Shown: positions 1 through 7,597 of the stretch, one piece after another | How the letters are laid out: the number at the start of each line of letters is the position of its first letter | Position numbering within the stretch: position 1 is the first letter of the stretch | From: Sphingomonas sp. | GTDB lineage: Bacteria > Pseudomonadota > Alphaproteobacteria > Sphingomonadales > Sphingomonadaceae | Length of the DNA: 10,883 nt | NCBI GenBank assembly: GCA_030146605.1 | Contig: JASLBO010000041.1 | Span: forward strand, 1 to 10,883 | Direction of reading: 5' to 3' | The notes under the pieces: model-generated | Database searches by the model: none | Told to the model about the DNA's origin: nothing | The model's input: only the letters and a program-made list of their open reading frames with translations | Position numbers and translations under genes: made by a program

Positions 1-270
1 GGCGACCGGATCGAACAGCCGCTCTGTAAGCCCCTGCGCCGCCTCGATCTCGACGAGCGCATCAAGCAGCACCGGATCATCGACATGACAGGGCCGCCCC
101 GCCATCAGGCAATCGTTGAGTGCAGTCGTCGCCGAGGGACGGTGGATCGTGAGGGCGTCGTCGACTGCCTCGATAGCCCGCCGCGCGGCATCGATTGCCG
201 CGCGATCGATCGCGCCGAACAGATGGAGTTCGACCCGGGTGCCCATCGCTGCGAACCGTTCGGCATGCAT
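1..270 (-). CDS. apbE: ApbE-like FAD:protein FMN transferase, N-terminal part (runs off window start)
   Basis: Only the first 90 codons are inside the window, and the frame is open to the edge. The protein begins MHAERFAAMGTRVELHLFG, matching the FxAMGT opening of the ApbE family. It continues with HRPSATTALND (residues 43-53), at the place of the family's S-x-LN segment, and ends at ERLFDPVA, resembling the conserved G-x-FDPT. ApbE enzymes use FAD and Mg2+ to attach FMN covalently to a Thr or Ser of target proteins. The start at 270 is the first ATG after the preceding gene, 14 nt past its stop; no strong Shine-Dalgarno is seen. Most ApbE proteins are exported lipoproteins, but no signal peptide precedes the FxAMGT core here, so this copy may be cytoplasmic. 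It is the third gene of the leftward operon after the DUF1080 and Gfo/Idh/MocA genes. Its flavinylation target is not visible. The family call rests on short motifs. Confidence 0.72.
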   Translation of the reverse strand, partial: MHAERFAAMGTRVELHLFGAIDRAAIDAARRAIEAVDDALTIHRPSATTALNDCLMAGRPCHVDDPVLLDALVEIEAAQGLTERLFDPVA

Positions 271-284
271 CGTGATCGCGGCGG

Positions 285-1598
285 TCAGGCTTTGACCTCC
301 CAGCCCGGTTGATAATCCACTGACCAGAGCTTCATCGCCTCACGGCTCCTCGGCTTGCCCGTCGTCGCGTCGAGCGACAGCGTCGATCGGGTGCGATAGG
401 CGATGTTGCCGAGGTGGCAAAGCGTCGTGCTGATATGGCCTTCGCGGATCGGCGAGGCGAGCGCGGAAGCGCGGCCACGGATCACGTCGACCAGATTGCC
501 GGCATGGTAAATGTCGAGCGCACCCTCCCCTACCGTTCCGGTGGTTTCCGACGTCGCCGGGGCCTTGACCTCGCGGAGTGACTTGCCGGCCAGATCGAAC
601 AGCTCATAGCCGTTGCGATCGACTATTGCCGAGCCCCTGGTGCCCAGCAGGAGCACCCCGCGCCCGCGGCCGTAGCGCAACATCCCGTTGCAGCTGTTGC
701 CGTCCCAACGGATCGTGCGTCCATCCGAATAGACGAGATCCATCGAGAGCGTGTCGTACATCTCCCAATCGTCGTCGCGGAAGAACTGGCGCGAGCCGCG
801 CGCGGTTACCTTGTCGGGGAAGGCCAGGCCCATCGCCCAGCGTGCCACGTCGAGTTCGTGCATCGCATTGTTGCAAGTCTCGCCGGTGCCGTATTTCCAG
901 AACCAGTGCCAGTTATAGGGAACCAGATTGGAGCGATACGGTCCGCGCGGGCGCGGCCCCTGCCACAGGTCCCAGTCGAGATGCGGCGGCGGCGCGGTCT
1001 CGTGCCCGCGGCCGATCGACACCCGGTTGTTCGCGTACCAGGTCTGGGCTTCATAGACGTTGCCGAGTTCACCCGCTTTGACGAGCGCGACGAGTTCCTG
1101 CGTCTCGGCGCTCGAGCGCTGCTGGTTGCCGACCTGGAGCTGCCGCCCGGTGCGTTGCTGGGCGGCGATCAGCGCCTCGCCCTCCGCGGGTGCCATGCCG
1201 ATCGGCTTTTCGAGATAGACGTGGTGGCCCGAGTCCATTGCATCGATGCCGAGCTTGGCATGCCAGTGATCGGGGGTGGCGACGGTGACGATGTCGACTG
1301 CCTTGCGATCGAACAGCCGGCGATAGTCGCGCTCTGTCTGCGGCCCCGCATGCCCTTTGGCGGCGAACTCGCCCGCACGCTTCGCCAGCACTTTCGAATC
1401 CACGTCGACGAAGTGGCTGACCTCGACATTTGGGAGTTTCGTGAAGGCGCTCATATGCGCCTGCCCGCGTCCATTCACCCCGACGACGGCGACACGCAAC
1501 CGATCGTTGGCGCCCTTGATACGTGCATAGCTGCGCGCGCTCATCGCCGTCCCGACGATCGCACCCGCACCTTTAATCAGCGTCCGGCGGTCGAGCAT
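285..1598 (-). CDS. Twin-arginine-exported Gfo/Idh/MocA family oxidoreductase
   Basis: A 437-residue protein opening MLDRRTLIKGAG, a clear twin-arginine signal (RR at 4-5, then an Ala/Gly-rich stretch, likely cleaved near ARSYA at 21-25). It is therefore probably exported folded with its cofactor. The Rossmann nucleotide-binding fold starts with RVAVVGVNGRG (35-45), followed by TPDHWH (108-113), the family EKP motif (130-132, catalytic Lys) and NNAMHELD (243-250) in the C-terminal substrate domain. These proteins oxidise or reduce sugars and inositols using NAD(P); exported members often sit beside DUF1080 genes in glycoside-degrading clusters. An upstream in-frame ATG at 1655 overlaps the previous gene. 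The start at 1598 is preferred because GAGGGG lies 6 nt upstream and it puts the RR motif at the extreme N terminus; ATG 1604 is also possible. It lies 10 nt after the DUF1080 stop, implying translational coupling. GH109-type glycosidase activity is an alternative within the same fold. Family assignment is firm; the substrate is unknown. Confidence 0.9.
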   Translation of the reverse strand: MLDRRTLIKGAGAIVGTAMSARSYARIKGANDRLRVAVVGVNGRGQAHMSAFTKLPNVEVSHFVDVDSKVLAKRAGEFAAKGHAGPQTERDYRRLFDRKAVDIVTVATPDHWHAKLGIDAMDSGHHVYLEKPIGMAPAEGEALIAAQQRTGRQLQVGNQQRSSAETQELVALVKAGELGNVYEAQTWYANNRVSIGRGHETAPPPHLDWDLWQGPRPRGPYRSNLVPYNWHWFWKYGTGETCNNAMHELDVARWAMGLAFPDKVTARGSRQFFRDDDWEMYDTLSMDLVYSDGRTIRWDGNSCNGMLRYGRGRGVLLLGTRGSAIVDRNGYELFDLAGKSLREVKAPATSETTGTVGEGALDIYHAGNLVDVIRGRASALASPIREGHISTTLCHLGNIAYRTRSTLSLDATTGKPRSREAMKLWSVDYQPGWEVKA

Positions 1599-1608
1599 CT
1601 CCATCCCC

Positions 1609-3012
1609 TCAAAGCGCGCGCAACTTGATCGACCGGTATTCGACGCGGTCGCCATGGTCCTGGAGCAAGATCGGGCTCTGCGCGGCCTCGCCGAATTCGG
1701 CGCGTCCGGCGAACTTGCTCTGCGCCACCAGTGCGCGGAATTCGGGCGAGCCGCGCTCGAATTCGACGACCTTGAAGCCGTTCAGCCAATGCTCGACATG
1801 GCGCCCGCGCATGACGATCACCGCCCGGTTCCATTCGCCGGGCGGGTTGATCCGTTTGCCGGGGCTGTCCGGGTCCGAAAGGTTGCGCGCGGGGATCAGA
1901 TCGTAGAGCGAGGCGAGCGTGCGGTTACCGTCCCGCCCCATCTTGGCGTCAGGATGTCGGGCATCGTCGAGCAGCTGATATTCGAGACCGGCCGTCGAGC
2001 CCTTGCCGTCGAGGCGGTATTTGATGCCGCTGTTCGCGCCCGGCGCGATACGGAAGTCGATCGACAGCTCGAAATCGCGATAGTCGCGATCGGTCACGAT
2101 ATCGCCGCCGCCGCCATCGACCCGCAGGATGCCGTCGCCGATCGACCAGCCCTTGGCCGGAAACGCGCCGCCCGCGGCGCCGCGCCAGCCGGCATGCGTC
2201 CGTCCGTCCCACAGCAGCCGCCACCCGGCGCGGCGCTCGCCGTCCGACAGGCGGTTGGTCAGCCATGCCTGCTGCTCGAGCGGCGTCGCCGGCGCAGCGA
2301 ACCGCGCCACGTCCTTGTTGATGATGCGGATGCCGCGGAACCGCACCTCGGGCGCCCGGCGCGCCTCGGCGTCGGGAATGGCGTGGACCTGGAAGGCAAT
2401 GAACCCGCGGACGTCGGTATCGTCGACCAGATCGGCCGCCGGCACGCCATTGACCCAGGTTCGGATCCGGTTGCCGATCGCCTCGATCCGGTAGCGGTTC
2501 CAGTCCCCCGAGCGGAAGGTCCGCCGCGCCGCGTCGTTGCGCCCGAGCGTGTAAAGCCATTGGCGGCGCTGCTCGTCATAGATGCCACCGCTCCAGGCGC
2601 GTTTCGACGGGTCGATCTCGGCCTGATAGCCGAACACGACGCCCTTTCGATAATCGGGCCGGCTCTGTCCGCGGATCATCACCCCCGAGTTGAGCGCTGG
2701 ATCGGTCTTCGCCTCGAACTCGAGGATGAAGTCGCCATAAGAAACGTCCGAGACGAGCCAGCTGTTCGTCGAACCCGGTGCGGCGCGGCCGACGAGCTCG
2801 CCATTCTCGACGTCGAACCTGGCGCTCCCTCCGGTGACGTGCCAACCGGCAAGGCCCTGTGCCGGCGTCATGTCATGCCACGGCGCATCGTTGGTCACGG
2901 CCGAGGACGGAGTGGCCGCAAGGATCGCTGCAAGCAGTACTAGGGGCGTTCCACCCATTGCCGCCCGGAATCCGGCCCGCCGGAGGCGCCGCGCTGTTTC
3001 TGACGCTATCAT
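1609..3012 (-). CDS. Exported protein with two DUF1080 (3-keto-disaccharide hydrolase-like) domains
   Basis: A 467-residue protein with a basic then hydrophobic N terminus (core GGTPLVLLAAILAA, cleavage likely after PSSA), so probably periplasmic. Two DUF1080 beta-jelly-roll units follow. The first (about 45-235) has FEAKTDPALNSGVMIRGQ and GYQAEID. The second (about 255-467) is closer to the family pattern, with DFRIAPGANSGIKYR, LEYQLLDD, ASLYDL, GEWNRAVIVMRG, HWLNG and ILLQDHGD. Family members hydrolyse 3-keto glycosides made by partner oxidoreductases, and the next gene encodes such an oxidoreductase. The first unit lacks the LQDHG-type ending, so it may be a binding or structural copy; this is inference. 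Start 3012 has GGTGAGGA about 4 nt upstream; ATG 2958 would give a shorter, more typical signal peptide. It is the first gene of the leftward operon and starts about 130 nt downstream of a putative promoter. Family call strong; substrate unknown. Confidence 0.88.
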   Translation of the reverse strand: MIASETARRLRRAGFRAAMGGTPLVLLAAILAATPSSAVTNDAPWHDMTPAQGLAGWHVTGGSARFDVENGELVGRAAPGSTNSWLVSDVSYGDFILEFEAKTDPALNSGVMIRGQSRPDYRKGVVFGYQAEIDPSKRAWSGGIYDEQRRQWLYTLGRNDAARRTFRSGDWNRYRIEAIGNRIRTWVNGVPAADLVDDTDVRGFIAFQVHAIPDAEARRAPEVRFRGIRIINKDVARFAAPATPLEQQAWLTNRLSDGERRAGWRLLWDGRTHAGWRGAAGGAFPAKGWSIGDGILRVDGGGGDIVTDRDYRDFELSIDFRIAPGANSGIKYRLDGKGSTAGLEYQLLDDARHPDAKMGRDGNRTLASLYDLIPARNLSDPDSPGKRINPPGEWNRAVIVMRGRHVEHWLNGFKVVEFERGSPEFRALVAQSKFAGRAEFGEAAQSPILLQDHGDRVEYRSIKLRAL

Positions 3013-3075
3013 GACGTCCTCACCCTGTGTCTCGGGCGCACCTTTCCGGTGAGCCTATGGCGGTTTGATAGATCG

Positions 3076-3086
3076 TGGTCAGGCCA
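3076..3086. promoter_or_regulatory. Putative operator 1 (TGGTCAGGCCA)
   Basis: Imperfect palindrome TGGT-CAG-GCCA, one base off TGGTNNNACCA, the pattern known for FadR-subfamily GntR regulators. It is part of the 13-bp word GGTCAGGCCACAT (3077-3089), which recurs exactly in inverted orientation at 3184-3196. It lies about 55 nt downstream of the inferred leftward transcription start. The repeat is seen directly; the regulator family is inferred. Confidence 0.45.
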
Positions 3087-3129
3087 CATGCAACAGGAAT
3101 GTCAGGCGTTTTTGGCAGCGGCCACCTAC

Positions 3130-3157
3130 TTGCGACGAACTGGTTATACCATATGCT
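3130..3157 (+). promoter_or_regulatory. Candidate sigma-70 promoter for the receptor gene
   Basis: TTGCGA at 3130-3135 and TATGCT at 3152-3157, with a 16-bp spacer. Each hexamer matches the sigma-70 consensus at 4 of 6 positions. The spacer contains the whole palindrome TGGTTATACCA, a position from which a repressor would block RNA polymerase. The inferred start near 3164 leaves a leader of about 125 nt before the receptor ATG. Confidence 0.35.
3141..3151. promoter_or_regulatory. Putative central operator (TGGTTATACCA)
   Basis: TGGT-TAT-ACCA fits TGGTNNNACCA exactly, with perfect 4-bp arms. It closely resembles the TGGTATACCA core of hexuronate (UxuR/ExuR) operators, with one extra central base. 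That is notable because the rightward unit carries uxuA. It sits between the -35 and -10 of the candidate rightward promoter and overlaps the -10 (TATAAC, complement of 3143-3148) of the candidate leftward promoter, so one bound regulator could control both. Confidence 0.5.
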
Positions 3158-3171
3158 AGCAGTAAGGTCAG
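3143..3171 (-). promoter_or_regulatory. Candidate sigma-70 promoter for the DUF1080 operon
   Basis: Read leftward, CTGACC (complement of 3166-3171) and TATAAC (complement of 3143-3148) are 17 bp apart, matching the consensus hexamers at 4 and 5 of 6 positions. The -10 lies within the central palindrome and the -35 within a GGTCAG word. The inferred start near 3136 gives a leader of about 124 nt before the DUF1080 ATG. Confidence 0.35.
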
Positions 3172-3186
3172 ACAGGATTGTCAATG

Positions 3187-3197
3187 TGGCCTGACCA
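3187..3197. promoter_or_regulatory. Putative operator 3 (TGGCCTGACCA)
   Basis: Exact reverse complement of operator 1, inside ATGTGGCCTGACC (3184-3196). It lies about 28 nt downstream of the inferred rightward transcription start, mirroring the place of operator 1 in the leftward unit. Element centres are 65, 46 and 111 bp apart, which would allow cooperative binding or looping; that is inference. Confidence 0.45.
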
Positions 3198-3289
3198 TGT
3201 TAGCTCCCGACAAATAACAAGCCGCCACAGCGGATGAAGACCTCCGGTGCAGCGGAAACTGCCGACGCCCGGGTTTATAGGAGTGGGGA

Positions 3290-6200
3290 ATGAGGCACGA
3301 TCGTTTCACCAGGTGCGAGCTGCTCGTCTCGGCGAGCCTTGCGGGGCTTCTGGCTGCGGCACCGGCACAAGGGCAGACCGCACCGCCGGCTACCGGCTCG
3401 CAATCCGCGGAGCCCGAAGCTGAGGAGCCGGAAATCGTGGTGCAGGGCTTTCGAGCCTCGCTCGACAACGCACTCCTCCTGAAGCGCGAGGAAACCGCTG
3501 CGGTCGACTCGATCGTCGCCGAGGATATCGGCAAGTTCCCCGATTCGAACCTCGCTGAATCGATGCAGCGCATTCCCGGCGTCGCGCTGTCGCGCGGCGA
3601 TGGCGGTGAAGGGCGCAACATCTCCGTCCGGGGTCTGGGCGCGCAGTTCACGCGCGTGCGGATCAACGGGATGGAGGGCGTCTCGCAGGTCAGCGGCAGC
3701 GACATCCGCGGCGGTGTCGCCGGTGGCCGCTCCTTCGATTTCGTCACCTTTCCAACCGAGATTTTCTCGTCGCTGTCGGTGCGCAAGACCACGTCCGCGG
3801 ATGTCGAGGAGGGATCGCTCGGCGCCACGGTGGACCTGCGCGCACCGAAGCCGTTCGATTCGAAGAAGGACTTCACCTTCTCCGCCACCGCGCGGGGCAT
3901 CTACAACGACATCGCCAGGAAGGCCGATCCGCGCTTGTCGGCATTGGTCTCGAAGAAGTTCGGCGACACGTTTGGCGTGCTCGGCAGCATCGCTTATTCG
4001 AAGCGGCACATCGTCGAATATGCCTATTCAGCAGTCGACGTCCTGCCGTCCTATGTCGCCGGTCAGGCGCAGACCGTACCCACCGCAACCGGCGCGACGA
4101 CCACGCAGAGCGTCCTGTTCCCCTATTGCACGCCCGTGGGCTATGTTTTCCGCGGCGTGCCGGTGAACAGCCCGGCAACGGGCTACGCTAATAGCGGCAC
4201 GTCGGTCGGGGCCGACGCGAACAATTGCTCTACCGGCAATCCCCGTACCAGCACCGTGGCAGCCTATGACTATATCATGAGCCGTACCGGCCCGTCCGGG
4301 CGGCCGGGCGGCGGCGTATTCCTGCCCCGTCTGCCGCGCCCGGTGAAGTCGAGCCAGGAGCAGGAGCGCGTCGCCGGAACACTCACCGTGCAGTGGAAAC
4401 CGAGCGACCGGACCGACATCTCGATCGACGGGCTTTACGCGCGCTTCAAGGTCGACCGCCTCGACACGATGCTCGATGCGCGCTCGATGGGCCGCACCGC
4501 GTCGAACAACGGCCAGCCTATGATGTCGATCAGGGACATCGAAGTCGACGACAACGGCTCGCTGATCCACGGCCTGTGGGACGGCGTCGACCTGCGCTCC
4601 GAGATGCAGGACGAACATTTCACTTCGACCTTCCGTCAGGCGAACTTCAATCTCGATCACCGGTTCAGCGACACTTTCCGGGTCTTCGGCCTCGCCGGCG
4701 TCTCGGAGTCGAAGCTGGAGGTCAATCGCCTGCAGGTCGCGATGGATGCGAACGAGACCGACAATTTCTCGATCGATTTTCGCGACGACCCCTCGATCCC
4801 GAAGCTTGGCTACGGAGTCGACCCGAGCAACGCCGCGATATTCCAATATGGCCCGCCGCTGCCCAATGGCGATCAGCGCGGACAGATTTCGAACTTCGAT
4901 CGCACCAACACGATCGTCAACAAGACCTTCGAGTTGAACGGCGAATGGGAAGCGACGCCCGGGTTCAAGGTGCAGGCCGGCGGGCAATATCGCACCGGCG
5001 ACTATACCCAGCGGCAGTTCGACCTGATCCCGACCCAGCGCCTGCCGCTAACCCTGCCGACCGGAACCTCGCTCAGCGACATCACCTTCGTGACGACCGG
5101 CATCGCCGACAATCTGGGCGGCAACATGCAGGACTTCGCCGCGATCGATCCGGACAAGTTCCGACGCGCAGTGAACTACGACAGCACCTACAAGTTCTGC
5201 GGCGTAGAATGCGCGAGCTATTATGCGACGGTGGAGGAGAAATACAGCTCGGGCTATCTGATGGTGAAGTTCGACACCAGGGACGTGATGCCTTTTTCGA
5301 TCCGCGGCGACGCGGGCGTCCGCTACGTGCGCACCAAATTCCACACCGAAGGCACGATCCCGACCGCCGCGCCGGCCGGATCGCAATATCCGACGGTCGG
5401 CGTGATCTCGACCGTCGAGCGGAGCTATGAGGACTGGCTGCCATCGGTGAACGTGGCGATCGACATGACGTCGAACGTGATCGCGCGCCTGTCCGCCGCG
5501 CGCGTGATGTCGCGCGCGCAATACAACCAGCTCACGCCCAGCGGCAACGTCAACGTCGCGATCCGCACGGGCTCGTTCAGCAATCCCCAGCTCGAACCGA
5601 TCCGCGCCAATACCTTCGACGCCGCACTGGAATGGTATTTCGCGCCGGGCTCGCTGCTCTCGATCGCCTATTTCTACAAGAGCATCGAGACCTATATCCA
5701 GACCACCCCGCCCGTGCTGGTGCCGTTCCGCGATCTCGGGCTTCCGGCGTCGCTGCTCACCGGCGCCGGCAGCGGCGTCACCATCGACGAGCAGTTCAGC
5801 ATTACCCGCGTCAACAACACGCCGGGCGGGCCGCTCCGCGGGTTCGAGGTGAACCTGCAGCTGCCATTCCGCTTCCTGCCGGGCTTTCTCGGCAATTTCG
5901 GCGCGCTCGCCAACTTCACGCGGGTCCGCTCGAACATCGACTATATCGTGGCGGGGGGCGGCACCCGAACGGCGCCGCTGGTGGGGCTTTCGCCCGAGAC
6001 CGCGAGCGGGACGCTCTATTATGAGGACAGCCGCTTCAGCATCCGCTCCACGGTCAACTATCGTGCGGCGTATCTCACAGGCATCCCGGGCCCGCAGGAC
6101 AGCGACGCCAACGGCGCGAGCAAGACCGTCTTCGTCGACGCCTCGGCCTCGTACAACCTCAGCGACAACATCAAGCTGATCGCAGAGGTGTCGAACATCA

Positions 6201-6304
6201 CCAACGAGCAGAACAACCTGTACACCGACACTACCCGTCAGGACCCGCTCTACACGTCCAATTTCGGTCGCACCTTCGCGCTGGCCGTCAACCTCCAGTT
6301 CTGA
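3290..6304 (+). CDS. TonB-dependent receptor, Xanthomonas/Caulobacter type, probably for oligosaccharide uptake
   Basis: A complete 1004-residue outer-membrane receptor. It has a signal peptide (about 1-28, core LLVSASLAGLLAAAPA), a TonB-box-like PEIVVQGFR (47-55), a plug domain with EDIGKFPDSNLAESMQRIPGV and the hallmark GRNISVRGLGAQFTRVRING, then a long beta-barrel ending GRTFALAVNLQF with the C-terminal Phe used in barrel assembly. The IGKFPDSNLAE signature marks the receptor group expanded in xanthomonads, caulobacters and sphingomonads for carbohydrates. There is no N-terminal STN signalling extension, so it is a transporter rather than a transducer. Two Cys pairs in predicted loops (FPYCTP/NNCSTG and YKFCGVECAS) may form disulfides. 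The start has an ideal AGGAG at 3279-3283, 6 nt upstream. Energy would come from TonB-ExbB-ExbD encoded elsewhere. It is followed 118 nt later by uxuA on the same strand, suggesting a hexuronate-containing ligand; the ligand itself is inferred. Confidence 0.95.
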   Translation: MRHDRFTRCELLVSASLAGLLAAAPAQGQTAPPATGSQSAEPEAEEPEIVVQGFRASLDNALLLKREETAAVDSIVAEDIGKFPDSNLAESMQRIPGVALSRGDGGEGRNISVRGLGAQFTRVRINGMEGVSQVSGSDIRGGVAGGRSFDFVTFPTEIFSSLSVRKTTSADVEEGSLGATVDLRAPKPFDSKKDFTFSATARGIYNDIARKADPRLSALVSKKFGDTFGVLGSIAYSKRHIVEYAYSAVDVLPSYVAGQAQTVPTATGATTTQSVLFPYCTPVGYVFRGVPVNSPATGYANSGTSVGADANNCSTGNPRTSTVAAYDYIMSRTGPSGRPGGGVFLPRLPRPVKSSQEQERVAGTLTVQWKPSDRTDISIDGLYARFKVDRLDTMLDARSMGRTASNNGQPMMSIRDIEVDDNGSLIHGLWDGVDLRSEMQDEHFTSTFRQANFNLDHRFSDTFRVFGLAGVSESKLEVNRLQVAMDANETDNFSIDFRDDPSIPKLGYGVDPSNAAIFQYGPPLPNGDQRGQISNFDRTNTIVNKTFELNGEWEATPGFKVQAGGQYRTGDYTQRQFDLIPTQRLPLTLPTGTSLSDITFVTTGIADNLGGNMQDFAAIDPDKFRRAVNYDSTYKFCGVECASYYATVEEKYSSGYLMVKFDTRDVMPFSIRGDAGVRYVRTKFHTEGTIPTAAPAGSQYPTVGVISTVERSYEDWLPSVNVAIDMTSNVIARLSAARVMSRAQYNQLTPSGNVNVAIRTGSFSNPQLEPIRANTFDAALEWYFAPGSLLSIAYFYKSIETYIQTTPPVLVPFRDLGLPASLLTGAGSGVTIDEQFSITRVNNTPGGPLRGFEVNLQLPFRFLPGFLGNFGALANFTRVRSNIDYIVAGGGTRTAPLVGLSPETASGTLYYEDSRFSIRSTVNYRAAYLTGIPGPQDSDANGASKTVFVDASASYNLSDNIKLIAEVSNITNEQNNLYTDTTRQDPLYTSNFGRTFALAVNLQF

Positions 6305-6422
6305 TCTGCACGGATACCCTTGTCGAAACCGAATGACTCTTGCGCGCGTATATCCTCGCCTTGCCGAGCGGCTGAGTCCGGCCGGCACCATCAAGCGGAG
6401 AAGAGCGAGTGAGCCGGTGTTG

Positions 6423-7583
6423 ATGACGCAGACGATGCGCTGGTTCGGCTCCTCCGATCCAGTGAAGTTGAGGGACATCCGGCAGGCCGGCGCGCACGAG
6501 GTCGTCACCGCGCTGCACGAGATCCCCAACGGCGAAGTCTGGCCGCGCGAGGCAATCGCGGCGCGCAAAAGCGAGATCGAGGCCGCGGGACTCGGCTGGA
6601 CGGTCGTCGAGAGCCTGCCGGTCCACGAGGGCCTCAAGACCAGGGCAGCCAAGTGGGACGGACTCGTCGAGCGCTATTGCGAAAGCGTCACTAACCTTGC
6701 GGCGTGTGGCATCACCACCGTCACCTACAACTTCATGCCCGTCCTCGACTGGACGCGGACCGATCTGGCATGGGAAATGCCCGACGGCGCGCGCGCGCTT
6801 CGTTTCGAGATGGAGGCGGTCGCCGCCTACGACCTCTACATCCTGCGCCGCGCCGGGGCCGAGCGCGATTATTCGCCATCGATGATCGAGCGCGCGGAGC
6901 GCCGGTTTCACGCAATGGACGATGCCGATCGCCATCGGCTCGAGCGCACGATCATCGCGGGACTCCCGGGCAGCGACGAAACCTTCACTGCGGCGCAATT
7001 CCGCGACGCACTGGCGCGGTACGCCGAGATTGGCCCGGAGACGCTGCGGGCCAACCATGTCGCCTTCCTCGAGGCGGTCTGCCCCACGGCCGACCGGGTC
7101 GGAATCCGCCTTGTCGTGCATCCGGACGACCCGCCCTTCCCACTGTTCGGCCTGCCGCGGGTGGTGAGCACCGAGGAAGACGTCGCCGCGCTCTTCCGCT
7201 CCGTCCCCAACCGTTCGAACGGCCTATGCTTCTGCGCCGGTTCGTTCGGCGCCCGCCAGGACAACGACCTGCCCGGCATGATCGAGCGCCTCGGCGAACG
7301 CATCGGCTTCCTCCACCTGCGTTCGGTCCTTCGCGAGAGCGACGGCGTGTTCCACGAGGCAGCGCATCTGGAGGGCGATGCGGGCATGGTCACGCTCGTC
7401 GCGGCGATCCATGCGCTGCAGCGGCGCGAGGGGCGGTCGATCCCGATGCGTCCCGATCACGGCCACCAGATGCTCGATGATCTGGCGAAGACCACGCTTC
7501 CCGGATACTCGCTGTTGGGCCGCATGCGGGGTCTCGCCGAGCTGCGCGGCGTCGAGCGGGGAATCGCGCATATGTACGCCTGA
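6423..7583 (+). CDS. uxuA: Mannonate dehydratase
   Basis: A 386-residue cytoplasmic enzyme that dehydrates D-mannonate to 2-keto-3-deoxy-D-gluconate in the hexuronate pathway. The N terminus MTQTMRWFGSSDPVKLRDIRQ and VVTALHEIPNGEVW is the standard UxuA opening. TIM-barrel metal and active-site elements are in order: TYNFMPVLDWTRTD, VHPDDPPFP (His233), LCFCAGSFGARQDND (Cys271), FLHLRSV and RPDHGHQM (Asp345, His346, His348). The length is close to the roughly 394 residues of E. coli UxuA. The frame stays open upstream to ATG 6333, but those 30 codons do not resemble the family and would exceed its length, so ATG 6423 is chosen. GTG 6417 is possible, and the ribosome site is weak (GAG at 6411-6413). 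The gap of 118 nt after the receptor holds no clear terminator, so co-transcription is likely. uxuB, uxaC and kdgK are not in the window. Confidence 0.93.
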   Translation: MTQTMRWFGSSDPVKLRDIRQAGAHEVVTALHEIPNGEVWPREAIAARKSEIEAAGLGWTVVESLPVHEGLKTRAAKWDGLVERYCESVTNLAACGITTVTYNFMPVLDWTRTDLAWEMPDGARALRFEMEAVAAYDLYILRRAGAERDYSPSMIERAERRFHAMDDADRHRLERTIIAGLPGSDETFTAAQFRDALARYAEIGPETLRANHVAFLEAVCPTADRVGIRLVVHPDDPPFPLFGLPRVVSTEEDVAALFRSVPNRSNGLCFCAGSFGARQDNDLPGMIERLGERIGFLHLRSVLRESDGVFHEAAHLEGDAGMVTLVAAIHALQRREGRSIPMRPDHGHQMLDDLAKTTLPGYSLLGRMRGLAELRGVERGIAHMYA

Positions 7584-7597
7584 GATTTCCACCGCCG

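Larger units (their letters stand above)
3013..3289. promoter_or_regulatory. Divergent regulatory region between the DUF1080 operon and the receptor gene
   Basis: This 277-bp stretch separates two outward-facing transcription units and contains no credible gene. It is locally less GC-rich than the flanking genes. It holds three 11-bp palindrome-like elements (3076-3086, 3141-3151, 3187-3197), two overlapping candidate promoters (3130-3157 rightward, 3143-3171 leftward) and extra GTCAG words at 3101-3105 and 3167-3171. This layout fits co-regulation of both arms by one repressor. No regulator gene lies in the window. Confidence 0.7.

Noticed and set aside
285..1598. GH109-type NAD-dependent glycosidase as the specific call
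   Set aside because: The fold and Tat signal fit, but I could not identify features that separate GH109 from other exported Gfo/Idh/MocA proteins, so the general family call is kept.
1654..2943. Long open frame on the + strand (429 codons) opposite the DUF1080 gene
   Set aside because: It is antisense to a gene with clear family motifs, shows no recognisable protein pattern and is a usual by-product of high-GC codon bias.
6333..6422. N-terminal 30-codon extension of mannonate dehydratase
   Set aside because: The extension has no similarity to the family N terminus and makes the protein longer than usual; the known opening begins at 6423.
5048..6652. Long open frame on the - strand (534 codons) opposite the receptor gene and uxuA start
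   Set aside because: The translation is Arg/Ala/Val-rich with no domain pattern, and it crosses two well-supported genes on the other strand.
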